The notes below the pieces were generated by a model. It was given only the letters and a program-made list of their open reading frames with translations, did no database searches and was not told where the DNA came from. A DNA stretch of 15,675 nt from an uncultured Burkholderiales bacterium. GTDB taxonomy: Bacteria; Pseudomonadota; Gammaproteobacteria; Burkholderiales; Burkholderiaceae_C. Within the stretch, counting starts at the first letter, position 1. Every line of letters starts with the position of its first letter. Position numbers and translations under genes: made by a program. Where the stretch lies: the NCBI GenBank assembly GCA_937897495.1, contig CALCBL010000091.1, positions 1 through 15,675 on the forward strand, written 5' to 3'. Positions 6,859-13,810 of the stretch are shown in pieces.

Positions 6859-7926
6859 CTAATGCCTAAGCATCTTGCACACCGCCTCGGTCACTTGTTG
6901 CGTCGTGGCCTCTCCGCCTAGGTCGCGTGTGTGCAACTTGGGGTTGGCAGTCACAGCCTCAATGGCCTGCATCAAACGCTGGGCCTGCTGATCCAAACCG
7001 ATGTGTTCCAGCATCATCACACAACTCCAAAAACTGCCAATAGGGTTTGCGAGACCTTTTCCCATAATGTCAAAGGCAGAGCCGTGAATGGGCTCGAACA
7101 TGGAGGGGTAACGACGCTCTGGATCAATGTTGCCCGTGGGCGCAATGCCCAAGCTGCCAGCCAAGGCCGCAGCCAAATCGCTCAGAATATCGGCATGCAG
7201 GTTAGTGGCCACCAAGGTGTCCAAAGTTCCAGGACGGTTCACCATGCGCGCCGTACAAGCATCTACCAATTCTTTGTCCCAATGCACATCGGGAAACTCT
7301 GCACTCACCTCTTTGGCAATTTCATCCCACATGACCATGGCATGACGCTGCGCGTTTGATTTGGTGACCACGGTGAGCAACTTGCGCGGCCGTGATTGCG
7401 CCAACTTAAAGGCATAACGCATGATGCGTTGCACGCCCACGCGGGTCATCATGGAGACATCGGTGGCCACCTCAATAGGATGGCCTTGATGCGCTCGACC
7501 GCCAACACCCGCATACTCACCTTCGGAATTTTCACGAACAATGACCCAGTTGAGTTGCTCAGGTGTGCATCGCTTTAGGGGGGCATCAATGCCCGGCAAA
7601 ATGCGTGTGGGACGCACATTGGCATACTGATCAAAACCTTGGCAAATTTTGAGACGCAATCCCCAAAGCGTAATGTGATCTGGAATATTTGGGTCGCCTG
7701 CAGAACCAAACAAAATGGCATCCATGGGCCGCAGGGCATCGAGGCCATCAGCGGGCATCATGACGCCATGTTGTCGGTAGTAATCACCACCCCAATCGAA
7801 TGACGTGAATTCAAAACTGAACTGGCTTTGTCCTTGGGCAAGTGCCTCAAGCACCACTTGAGAAGCAGGAATGACCTCCTGCCCAATGCCATCACCTGGG
7901 ATGCATGCAATTTTGAATTGTTTCAT
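6859..7926 (-). CDS. Tartrate/D-malate dehydrogenase-like beta-decarboxylating dehydrogenase
   Basis: A 355-residue member of the isocitrate/isopropylmalate dehydrogenase superfamily, nearest in style to tartrate dehydrogenase (TtuC) and D-malate dehydrogenase (DmlA). These oxidise a 2-hydroxy-3-carboxy acid with NAD and metal, usually with decarboxylation. Visible: G-D-G-I-G (11-15), L-W-G-L-R with F-D-Q-Y-A-N-V-R-P near 87-106 (the substrate loop and arginines), E-N-S-E-G-E-Y138, catalytic K189 in V-T-K-S-N, metal aspartates D222, D246 and D250, and the NAD loop F-E-P-I-H-G-S-A at 277-284. The start ATG overlaps the scoB stop by one base (TAATG) and has no clear Shine-Dalgarno of its own, so translation is probably coupled to scoB. 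True substrate could be tartrate, D-malate or an alkylmalate. Confidence 0.85.
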   Translation of the reverse strand: MKQFKIACIPGDGIGQEVIPASQVVLEALAQGQSQFSFEFTSFDWGGDYYRQHGVMMPADGLDALRPMDAILFGSAGDPNIPDHITLWGLRLKICQGFDQYANVRPTRILPGIDAPLKRCTPEQLNWVIVRENSEGEYAGVGGRAHQGHPIEVATDVSMMTRVGVQRIMRYAFKLAQSRPRKLLTVVTKSNAQRHAMVMWDEIAKEVSAEFPDVHWDKELVDACTARMVNRPGTLDTLVATNLHADILSDLAAALAGSLGIAPTGNIDPERRYPSMFEPIHGSAFDIMGKGLANPIGSFWSCVMMLEHIGLDQQAQRLMQAIEAVTANPKLHTRDLGGEATTQQVTEAVCKMLRH

Positions 7927-8567
7927 TAGAAAATCAGATGACAGCCCGTTTTACTTTGCAAAAACTCTTGCGTGACGCCAGGCGCCAACTCAATCACTTT
8001 CAGGCCTTCTGGCACGACATCCATGACTGCCAAATCGGTGATGATGCGATCGACCACACCCACGCCTGTCAATGGCAATGTGCACTGGTTCAAGATTTTC
8101 AAATCTTCGGTGCCATCTTTTTTCTTGGCCACGTGTTCCATCAAAATAATCACGCGCTTCACGCCCGCCACCAAATCCATGGCGCCGCCCATGCCCTTGA
8201 CCATCTTGCCTGGAATCATCCAGTTGGCAAGGTCTCCCTTTTCGCTCACTTGCATGGCGCCCAATATCGACAGATTGATTTTGCCGCCACGAATCATGGC
8301 GAAGCTGTCGTGGCTGCCAAAAATAGAGGTGCCTTTGATCGTGGTCACGGTTTGCTTGCCCGCATTGATGAGGTCGGCATCGACTTCATCTTCTGTGGGG
8401 AACGGGCCAATGCCCAACATGCCGTTTTCAGATTGCAGCCACACTTCAATGTTGGTGGGCACATGGTTGGCCACCAAGGTGGGAATGCCAATGCCCAGAT
8501 TGACATAAAAGCCGTCTTGCAGTTCGTGTGCGGCACGGGCCGCCATTTGGTCTTGACTCCAGCTCAT
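7926..8567 (-). CDS. scoB: 3-oxoacid CoA-transferase subunit B
   Basis: A 213-residue beta subunit of a class I CoA-transferase, which with ScoA moves CoA from succinyl-CoA to a 3-oxoacid such as acetoacetate. The catalytic glutamate E47 is in the diagnostic S-E-N-G-M-L-G (46-52), and the oxyanion region G-I-G-I-P-T (25-30) is present, as is the later G-G-A-M-D-L-V-A-G segment. Length is normal for a separate B subunit. The ATG at 8567 is 2 nt beyond the scoA stop, with AGGAG overlapping the end of scoA. It is followed without a gap by the dehydrogenase gene (stop and start share one base). Close relatives include 3-oxoadipate CoA-transferase (PcaJ) and AtoA; sequence alone does not settle the acceptor. 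Confidence 0.9.
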   Translation of the reverse strand: MSWSQDQMAARAAHELQDGFYVNLGIGIPTLVANHVPTNIEVWLQSENGMLGIGPFPTEDEVDADLINAGKQTVTTIKGTSIFGSHDSFAMIRGGKINLSILGAMQVSEKGDLANWMIPGKMVKGMGGAMDLVAGVKRVIILMEHVAKKKDGTEDLKILNQCTLPLTGVGVVDRIITDLAVMDVVPEGLKVIELAPGVTQEFLQSKTGCHLIF

Positions 8568-8569
8568 GC

Positions 8570-9277
8570 TTAGACTCCTGCTTTCTCAGTGATGGTGCGT
8601 TTCTCAATGCGCTTTTCAGGGTGCTTATTAAGAACCAATCGGTGAACATAAATACCGGGCAAATGAATGTGGTCAGGAATCATGTCACCTGTTTCCACAA
8701 TCTCTTCCACTTCCACAATGCACAGCTTGCCAGCCATGGCCACAGCGGGATTGAAGTTGCGAGCTGTTAGGCGGAATTGCAAGTTGCCAGATTTGTCTGC
8801 ACGCCAAGCTTTCACCAATGACACATCTGGTATCAAGGAGCGCTCCATGACGTAAGTCTCGCCATCAAACTCACGCAATTCTTTGCCATCGGCCACCACA
8901 GTGCCCACACCCGTTTTGGTGAAGAAAGCAGGAATACCTGCACCACCGGCGCGCAGCTTTTCGGCCAAGGTTCCTTGTGGAGTGAATTCCAACTCAAGCT
9001 CGCCCGCCAAGAACTGACGCTCAAACTCTTTGTTCTCGCCCACATAGGAGGAGATCATTTTTTTGATTTGACGGGTTTCAAGCAGCTTGCCCAAACCAAA
9101 ACCGTCAACACCTGCATTGTTGGAAATGGCAGTGAGGTTTTTGACGCCCGAGTCGCGCAAGGCTTCAATCAAAGCTTCGGGAATACCGCAGAGGCCGAAG
9201 CCACCTACGGCCAGCAATTGGCCATCTGCCACGACGCCTTTCAGCGCCTCGGCTGCAGAAGGGAAAATCTTGTTCAC
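8570..9277 (-). CDS. scoA: 3-oxoacid CoA-transferase subunit A
   Basis: A 235-residue alpha subunit pairing with the downstream ScoB. The family's CoA-binding signature G-G-F-G-L-C-G-I-P is at residues 25-33, followed by the [11 protein letters not shown] motif and the conserved tail around [14 protein letters not shown]. The start is a GTG at 9277: it gives the standard N-terminus M-N-K-I-F, and AGGAG lies 7 nt upstream; no in-frame ATG fits. This is the first gene of the five-gene minus-strand operon, so its promoter must lie in 9278-9356, shared with the divergent AhpD-like gene. I saw no convincing -35/-10 pair there. The substrate may be acetoacetate or another 3-oxoacid produced by the pathway this operon serves. 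Confidence 0.9.
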   Translation of the reverse strand: MNKIFPSAAEALKGVVADGQLLAVGGFGLCGIPEALIEALRDSGVKNLTAISNNAGVDGFGLGKLLETRQIKKMISSYVGENKEFERQFLAGELELEFTPQGTLAEKLRAGGAGIPAFFTKTGVGTVVADGKELREFDGETYVMERSLIPDVSLVKAWRADKSGNLQFRLTARNFNPAVAMAGKLCIVEVEEIVETGDMIPDHIHLPGIYVHRLVLNKHPEKRIEKRTITEKAGV

Positions 9278-9317
9278 AGGGCTCTCCTAAGAGGGAAATT
9301 CTTAAAAGTAAGTAGTG

Positions 9318-9330
9318 TAATAGGTGATTA
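9318..9330. promoter_or_regulatory. Short inverted repeat between divergent scoA and the AhpD-like gene
   Basis: TAAT at 9318-9321 and ATTA at 9327-9330 flank a 5-nt centre, giving a T-N11-A dyad of the loose type bound by LysR regulators. It lies midway in the 79-bp divergent promoter region, where a shared operator would be expected. No regulator gene is in the window and the motif is short, so it may be chance. Confidence 0.18.
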
Positions 9331-9356
9331 GAATCAGGAAACTGACAAGGATTGCC

Positions 9357-9971
9357 ATGAACACGCCTGCGATAGCTAGCCCCAAAACCCAGCGCTACCC
9401 CGCGCCAGAGCTGAAAGATGTGCCCGAAGACATCCGCGCCAAAATTTTGGAAGTCCAGGAAAAGGCAGGGTTTGTACCGCAAGTGTTCTTGGCTTTTGCC
9501 CGTCGCCCTGCAGAGTGGCGAGCATTTTTTGCCTATCACGATGCGCTCATGGTGCCAGAGTCCGTGGGACGGACGAGCAACCTGAGCAAAGGCGATCGGG
9601 AAATGATTGTGACCACCACCAGTGCGGCCAACCATTGTTTGTATTGCGTGGTGGCGCATGGTGCCATTTTGCGTATTTATGAAAAAAAACCTATGGTCGC
9701 TGATCAAGTGGCCGTGAACTATCGCAAGGCCGATATTTCACCGCGTCAACGCGCCATGCTCGATTTCGCCATGAAAGTTTGTTTGCACAGCGACCAAATA
9801 GAGGATGCCGACTTTGCGCCACTGCACGCACATGGGTTTGATGATGAAGATATTTGGGACATTGCCGCCATTACGGCTTTCTTTGGCTTGTCCAACCGCA
9901 TGGCCAGTTTCAGCAACATGATGCCCAACCCAGAGTTTTATTTAATGGGTCGCGTGCCTAAACAAAAGTAA
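9357..9971 (+). CDS. AhpD-like / carboxymuconolactone decarboxylase-family peroxidase-related protein
   Basis: A 204-residue protein of the 'peroxidase-related enzyme' branch of the AhpD/CMD fold. The redox motif C94-L-Y-C97-V-V-A-H101 matches the C-x-x-C-x-x-x-H active site used by AhpD-type alkylhydroperoxidases, preceded by the typical R-E-M-I-V-T-T-T-S-A-A-N-H. Upstream, F-V-P-Q-V-F-L-A-F-A-R-R-P-A-E-W and downstream, L-D-F-A-M-K and D-I-A-A-I-T-A-F-F-G-L-S-N-R-M-A are also family-like. The ATG at 9357 is preceded by AAGG (9347-9350) and starts the protein just before the Y-P-A-P-E-L segment. It faces scoA divergently and converges with the thioesterase gene, 24 bp apart. Its reductant and substrate are unknown, and no AhpC partner is nearby. 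Confidence 0.85.
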   Translation: MNTPAIASPKTQRYPAPELKDVPEDIRAKILEVQEKAGFVPQVFLAFARRPAEWRAFFAYHDALMVPESVGRTSNLSKGDREMIVTTTSAANHCLYCVVAHGAILRIYEKKPMVADQVAVNYRKADISPRQRAMLDFAMKVCLHSDQIEDADFAPLHAHGFDDEDIWDIAAITAFFGLSNRMASFSNMMPNPEFYLMGRVPKQK

Positions 9972-9995
9972 TTGAACACATTCATTTGAACGAAT

Positions 9996-10418
9996 TCAGG
10001 GTGTGACCAAGACCCTGATGTGGTCGGGCAGGGACACCGCTTTTTGAAGCGGGAAATCTACCCAGATGGTGGTGGCACCCCCTGCCGCATAAATGACACC
10101 CGGCTGATTCTCAAGCTCCAGGGTGCACCAGCTTTCAAAAGTGGTGCGCGCAGGGTCACTCACATACATCTTGGCCAGCACATTGCCTGGATATTCCAGT
10201 TGTTTGTAAAAGTTGCAAAACGCATTCACGATGACTGGGCCTTGGCCTTGTGGGTTGGGTTCACAGCCAATCGACTGAAAATAATCGATGCGCACTGTTT
10301 CTAGATACCGAAAATAAACAGTGTTGTTCACATGCTTCATGGCGTCCATGTCACCCCAACGAATGGGAATGATCATTTCGTGAACTTTTTTCTTGATCTC
10401 AGGTATTTCAAATTTCAT
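9996..10418 (-). CDS. Acyl-CoA thioesterase, 4HBT/YbgC-FadM-like hotdog fold
   Basis: A 140-residue single hotdog-domain protein predicted to hydrolyse an acyl-CoA thioester in the cytoplasm. The active-site helix region reads R-W-G-D-M-D25-A-M-K-H-V-N-N-T-V-Y-F-R-Y-L-E, where D25 corresponds to the catalytic aspartate and H-V-N-N is the standard continuation; K replaces the more usual G before H. The ATG at 10418 places this motif at the normal distance from the N-terminus, although the ribosome site is weak. An in-frame GTG at 10466 would add 16 residues with a poor match to the family. It is transcribed away from the ETF-QO gene, with which it shares a 142-bp intergenic region, and both fit acyl-CoA metabolism. 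Chain-length preference cannot be inferred. Confidence 0.85.
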   Translation of the reverse strand: MKFEIPEIKKKVHEMIIPIRWGDMDAMKHVNNTVYFRYLETVRIDYFQSIGCEPNPQGQGPVIVNAFCNFYKQLEYPGNVLAKMYVSDPARTTFESWCTLELENQPGVIYAAGGATTIWVDFPLQKAVSLPDHIRVLVTP

Positions 10419-10560
10419 GTGTCTTTGTCTCTGATTGAAAGCAAAGAAGGGATGTTTAAACACCACCTGCTTGTACGTGGATTCTGCCTGTTCCGCGCTT
10501 AAAATGATCCACAGGTCCGATAATTGCCCATCAGACCCTTAACTTAATGCGAGTCTTCCC

Positions 10561-12258
10561 ATGACACCCGAAGAGATTTTGAACACACACGGTCCCCGCG
10601 AATCGATGGAATACGACGTGGTCGTGGTGGGCGGCGGCCCTGCAGGCTTGTCCGCAGCCATTCGCTTGAAACAGTTGGCTCTAGAAAAAGGCAATGACGT
10701 TTCTGTGGTGGTTTTAGAAAAAGGCTCAGAGCCTGGTGCACACATTTTGTCCGGCGCCATCATGGACCCCATCGCTTTGACAGAACTCTTTCCAAAATGG
10801 AAAGAAATGGGCGCCCCTCTGAACCAACCCGTCACAGAAGATATTTTCTTGATGACCACCGAAACGGGCGCCACACGCGTGCCCAATTTCACCTTGCCAC
10901 CTTGCTTTCACAACGATGGCAACTACATCATCAGCTTGGGAAATTTCACGCGCTGGCTTGGCGAGCAAGCTGAAGCATTAGGCGTTGAAATTTTTCCTGG
11001 CTTTACAGCCGCCGAAGTTTTGTACAACGACAATGGCGCCGTCAAAGGCGTGGCGACCGGCAACATGGGCGTTGGCAAAGATGGCGAGCCCACCGAAAAC
11101 TTCCAATTGGGCATGGAACTGCACGCCAAGTACACTGTGTTTGCAGAAGGTGCACGTGGCCATTTGGGCAAGCAAGTCATCTCTCGCTTCAAGCTTGACG
11201 CAGGCAAAGATCCTCAAAGCTACGGCATTGGTATCAAAGAATTGTGGGAAATCGACCCTGCCCGTCACAAAGCCGGCTTGGCTTTGCACAGCGCCGGCTG
11301 GCCCTTAGATGAAAAAACCTACGGCGGCTCCTTCCTGTATCACATGGAAGACAACAAAGTGGTCGTTGGTTTTGTAGTGGGCTTGGATTACACCAACCCT
11401 TGGCTCAGCCCTTTTGAAGAATTCCAACGCTTCAAGACACACCCCAATATTCGCTGGTACTTTGAAGGCGACGAAGCCAAAGGCATTGCACCAGCCAAGC
11501 GCATTTCCTACGGTGCACGTGCCATTACGGCTGGCGGCATTTTGTCATTGCCCAAAACAGTATTTCCTGGCGGCGCCCTCATTGGCTGCGAAGCTGGCTA
11601 TCTCAATGCCAGCCGTATCAAGGGCAGCCATGCGGCCATTAAAACGGGCATGTTGGCGGCTGAAGCGGCTTACGAAGCATTGCAAGCGGGTCGTCAACAT
11701 GACGAACTCAGTGCCTACCCAGAAGCCTTCAAAAACAGTTGGCTCTATACCGAACTGAACAAGGCTCGCAACTTCAAGCAATGGTTCAAAAAGGGCCGCA
11801 CTGTGGGCACCCTCATGACTGGCGTAGAGCAGTTCTTGCTGCGCGGCCACGTGCCATGGACCATCCGCCGTACCGCGGCCGACCACACCTATTTAAAGCC
11901 CGCGGCTGAGTGCAAGCCCATTCAGTATCCAAAGCCTGATGGCAAGCTCACCTTTGATCGCTTGTCCAGTGTATTCATCAGCAACACCAACCACGAAGAA
12001 AACCAGCCCGCTCACCTCACCTTGAAGGATGCCAGCGTGCCTGTGGGCATCAACTTGGCCAAGTTTGCTGGACCAGAGGCGCGTTACTGCCCTGCCGGTG
12101 TTTATGAGTATGTGAAAAACGAAGACCAATCCGATCGCCTGCAAATCAATGCCCAAAATTGTGTGCATTGCAAAACCTGCGACATCAAAGACCCCACTCA
12201 AAACATCGTCTGGGTTACCCCAGAGGGTGGCGGGGGCCCAAATTACTCAGGCATGTAA
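10561..12258 (+). CDS. Electron transfer flavoprotein-ubiquinone oxidoreductase
   Basis: A 565-residue ETF-QO, the membrane-associated enzyme that passes electrons from reduced ETF (loaded by acyl-CoA and similar dehydrogenases) to ubiquinone. The FAD dinucleotide motif V-V-V-G-G-G-P-A-G-L is at 21-30. Downstream are the E-K-G-S-E-P-G-A-H-I-L-S-G-A segment (52-65), typical of the family, and the long G-G-S-F-L-Y-H region. The [4Fe-4S] ligands are C510, C534, C537 and C540, with the second to fourth in Q-N-C-V-H-C-K-T-C-D-I-K. The spacing agrees with the family, and the protein ends with the characteristic P-E-G-G-G-G-P-N-Y-S-G-M. ATG 10561 gives the usual N-terminus, though the Shine-Dalgarno is weak. 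ETF subunit genes are not in the window. The gene ends just before the gcv promoter. Confidence 0.96.
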   Translation: MTPEEILNTHGPRESMEYDVVVVGGGPAGLSAAIRLKQLALEKGNDVSVVVLEKGSEPGAHILSGAIMDPIALTELFPKWKEMGAPLNQPVTEDIFLMTTETGATRVPNFTLPPCFHNDGNYIISLGNFTRWLGEQAEALGVEIFPGFTAAEVLYNDNGAVKGVATGNMGVGKDGEPTENFQLGMELHAKYTVFAEGARGHLGKQVISRFKLDAGKDPQSYGIGIKELWEIDPARHKAGLALHSAGWPLDEKTYGGSFLYHMEDNKVVVGFVVGLDYTNPWLSPFEEFQRFKTHPNIRWYFEGDEAKGIAPAKRISYGARAITAGGILSLPKTVFPGGALIGCEAGYLNASRIKGSHAAIKTGMLAAEAAYEALQAGRQHDELSAYPEAFKNSWLYTELNKARNFKQWFKKGRTVGTLMTGVEQFLLRGHVPWTIRRTAADHTYLKPAAECKPIQYPKPDGKLTFDRLSSVFISNTNHEENQPAHLTLKDASVPVGINLAKFAGPEARYCPAGVYEYVKNEDQSDRLQINAQNCVHCKTCDIKDPTQNIVWVTPEGGGGPNYSGM

Positions 12259-12266
12259 AAAGTGTC

Positions 12267-12293
12267 TTACGGCCTTGAAGACTTGTTTATAAT
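12267..12293 (+). promoter_or_regulatory. Promoter of the gcvTHP operon
   Basis: A perfect TATAAT is at 12288-12293, seven bases before the first base-paired nucleotide of the glycine riboswitch (12301), so the predicted transcript start falls almost exactly at the 5' end of the aptamer. The -35 is poor: TTACGG at 12267-12272 with a short 15-nt spacer is the best candidate. The -10 and its placement make the call fairly good; the -35 may depend on an activator. Confidence 0.6.
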
Positions 12294-12299
12294 TTGAAT

Positions 12300-12545
12300 G
12301 GTCAGGAGAGCGTGGTCTGTTTTCAAAATGGGCCGCCGCCGAAGGCGCAGGAAGCTGAAATGCTTCTGAACGCTCAGGTACAAAGGACTGACAAACGTTC
12401 GTGGTTTGGCCACGAACGCTTCCTCACTGGAGAGAGAGGGTGGGCCATCTGGTCGAACCCTCCACCGAAGGCGCAACCCGCAGTGATTCTTTCTGTTTGA
12501 AGGGCTCACCCGGCGAATCGCTCAGGTAAAGCGGACAGCGAGGGC
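12300..12545 (+). promoter_or_regulatory. Tandem glycine riboswitch (two aptamers) controlling gcvTHP
   Basis: Two glycine aptamers lie in the gcvT leader. Aptamer I (about 12300-12393) is closed by GTCAG 12301-12305 with CTGAC 12388-12392 and has the core pieces GGAGAG, GCCGAAGGCGCAGG, CTCAGGTACAAAGGAC and a GAAGC/GCTTC hairpin. Aptamer II (about 12421-12544) is closed by CCTCACTG 12422-12429 with CAGCGAGG 12536-12543 (one A.C mismatch) and has GGAGAG, CACCGAAGGCGCAA and CTCAGGTAAAGCGGACAG. These are the conserved glycine-riboswitch elements. Known examples turn on the glycine cleavage genes when glycine is abundant, which fits the genes downstream. The call is confident; the switching mechanism is discussed under the hairpin at 12548. 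Confidence 0.95.
12396..12418 (+). other. Hairpin in the linker between the two glycine aptamers
   Basis: CGTTCGTGG (12396-12404) pairs perfectly with CCACGAACG (12410-12418) around a 5-nt loop. The hairpin occupies nearly the whole 29-nt linker between the two aptamer-closing stems. The pairing is read directly from the sequence. Tandem glycine riboswitches usually have a short linker, so the hairpin looks like an added element. It could stack the two aptamers, replace the normal leader-linker kink-turn, or just be a neutral insertion. Confidence 0.75.
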
Positions 12546-12570
12546 AACCCATGATTTCGGTCATGGTTTT
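12546..12570 (+). terminator. Candidate expression-platform hairpin after the glycine riboswitch
   Basis: CCATGA (12549-12554) pairs with TCATGG (12561-12566) around a TTTCGG loop and is followed by TTTT (12567-12570). With C bulged, AACC can also pair with GGTT to lengthen the stem. The shape is that of a modest intrinsic terminator, and it lies directly after the last aptamer helix (ends 12543), where an expression platform is expected. CCC at 12548-12550 could alternatively pair with GGG at 12542-12544 of the aptamer II closing stem, giving a possible switch. The U-run is short, so it might instead control translation. Confidence 0.45.
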
Positions 12571-12581
12571 ACATTGCCCTT

Positions 12582-12585
12582 GGAG
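12582..12585 (+). promoter_or_regulatory. Ribosome binding site that fixes the TTG start of gcvT
   Basis: GGAG at 12582-12585 (in TTGGAGAA) lies 7 nt before the TTG at 12593, an ideal distance. The in-frame ATG at 12551 is instead buried in the stem of the hairpin at 12549-12566. With the protein alignment, this argues for initiation at TTG. Confidence 0.6.
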
Positions 12586-12592
12586 AACTGAT

Positions 12593-13723
12593 TTGTCCGC
12601 TGACACCACTGCTTTGCTCAATACCCCTCTCAATGCGCTGCATCTTGAATTGGGCGCGCGCATGGTGCCCTTTGCGGGCTACAGCATGCCGGTTCAATAC
12701 CCCATGGGCTTGATGGCTGAACACATCCATACGCGCGCTGAGGCTGGCTTGTTTGATGTGTCGCACATGGGGCAACTGCGATTGGTGGGCACCGATGCTG
12801 CATCAGCTTTTGAATCCCTGATGCCTGTTGATGTGATCGACTTGCCAGTCGGAAAACAGCGCTACGGTTTACTGCTAACGGATGAAGGCAACATCATTGA
12901 CGACTTGATGTTTGTCAACCGCGGCACAGACATTTTTGTCATTGTGAATGGTGCTTGCAAAGTGAACGACATTGCGCACATACAAGGGCGCATTGGCGCC
13001 CAGTGCCAAGTCATTCCCATGCCTGAACGCGCACTCTTGGCTTTGCAAGGACCCAAGGCCGTTGATGCTTTATCGCGCACGGTGCGTGGAGTCGAAAAAT
13101 TGGTCTTCATGACGGGCGCATCGTTTGAGTGGCAAGGTGCTGATTTGTTCATCACGCGCTCTGGCTACACCGGAGAAGATGGCTTTGAAATTTCTGTGCA
13201 CAACGATCATGTCGATGCATTTGCACGTGCGTTGTTGGCTCAAGCAGAAGTCAAGCCAATTGGCTTAGGTGCACGCAACTCTTTGCGACTTGAAGCTGGC
13301 TTGTGTTTGTATGGCAACGACATTGACACCAGCACCACCCCCATTGAAGCGGGTCTCAATTGGGCCATTCAAAAGGTTCGCCGCACAGGGGGTGCGCGCG
13401 CAGGTGGTTTCCCAGGTGCCGACATTGTGCTGGGCCAATTGGATGGCTCACGCACCCTCACACGCAAACGCGTTGGCCTGATTGCACAAGAGCGCATTCC
13501 GGTGCGCGAGCATGTGGAATTGCAGAACATGCAGGGCATCAAAATTGGCGAAGTGTCTAGCGGCTTATTAGGACCTACTGCCAATGTGCCTGTGGCCATG
13601 GGCTATGTTGACTTGGCAAGTACTGGCTTAGGAACTGTTGTGAACGCCATCGTGCGCGGCAAGGCTGTGCCAATGACTGTGAGTGCCATGCCGTTTGTGC
13701 CCAATCGGTATTACCGCGGCTAA
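12593..13723 (+). CDS. gcvT: Glycine cleavage system T protein (aminomethyltransferase)
   Basis: A 376-residue GcvT, which takes the aminomethyl group from lipoylated GcvH, releases ammonia and forms 5,10-methylene-tetrahydrofolate. The N-terminal folate-binding barrel is recognised by L-G-A-R-M-V-P-F-A-G-Y-S-M-P-V-Q-Y (20-36), D-V-S-H-M-G (55-60) and the catalytic aspartate region I-I-D-D-L-M (101-106). S-G-Y-T-G-E-D-G-F-E (190-199) and L-R-L-E-A-G-L-C-L-Y-G-N-D are also present, and the C-terminal barrel is complete. The TTG start at 12593 is chosen: it follows GGAG at 7 nt and yields the short family-like leader before L-N-T-P-L-N-A-L-H. An ATG at 12551 would add 14 residues unlike relatives. 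First gene of gcvT-gcvH-gcvP, under glycine-riboswitch control. Confidence 0.95.
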   Translation: MSADTTALLNTPLNALHLELGARMVPFAGYSMPVQYPMGLMAEHIHTRAEAGLFDVSHMGQLRLVGTDAASAFESLMPVDVIDLPVGKQRYGLLLTDEGNIIDDLMFVNRGTDIFVIVNGACKVNDIAHIQGRIGAQCQVIPMPERALLALQGPKAVDALSRTVRGVEKLVFMTGASFEWQGADLFITRSGYTGEDGFEISVHNDHVDAFARALLAQAEVKPIGLGARNSLRLEAGLCLYGNDIDTSTTPIEAGLNWAIQKVRRTGGARAGGFPGADIVLGQLDGSRTLTRKRVGLIAQERIPVREHVELQNMQGIKIGEVSSGLLGPTANVPVAMGYVDLASTGLGTVVNAIVRGKAVPMTVSAMPFVPNRYYRG

Positions 13724-13748
13724 AACACGAAGATTTTTAAAAATAATT

Positions 13749-13783
13749 GTGATCTGACCCCAATTAACTTGACCCCAAATCAC
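13749..13783. repeat. TGACCCCAA direct repeat inside a short palindrome, gcvT-gcvH spacer
   Basis: TGACCCCAA occurs twice, at 13755-13763 and 13770-13778, exactly 15 nt apart. The pair is framed by GTGAT (13749-13753) and its complement ATCAC (13779-13783), and TAATTG (13744-13749) pairs with CAATTA (13761-13766). All of this lies in the 87-bp gap between gcvT and gcvH, upstream of the gcvH ribosome site AAGGAGAG. It may be the footprint of a small mobile or REP-like repeat, or a protein site; its nature is not established. Confidence 0.5.
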
Positions 13784-13810
13784 TGAATCGAATTAAACAA
13801 GGAGAGAAAA

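Noticed and set aside
7938..8573. 211-codon plus-strand frame opposite scoB
   Set aside because: Exact shadow of scoB with the same biased composition; no ribosome site or recognisable domain.
12551..12592. ATG 12551 as the main start of gcvT
   Set aside because: It is inside a hairpin stem and adds 14 residues not expected in GcvT; kept only as a regulatory possibility in the findings.
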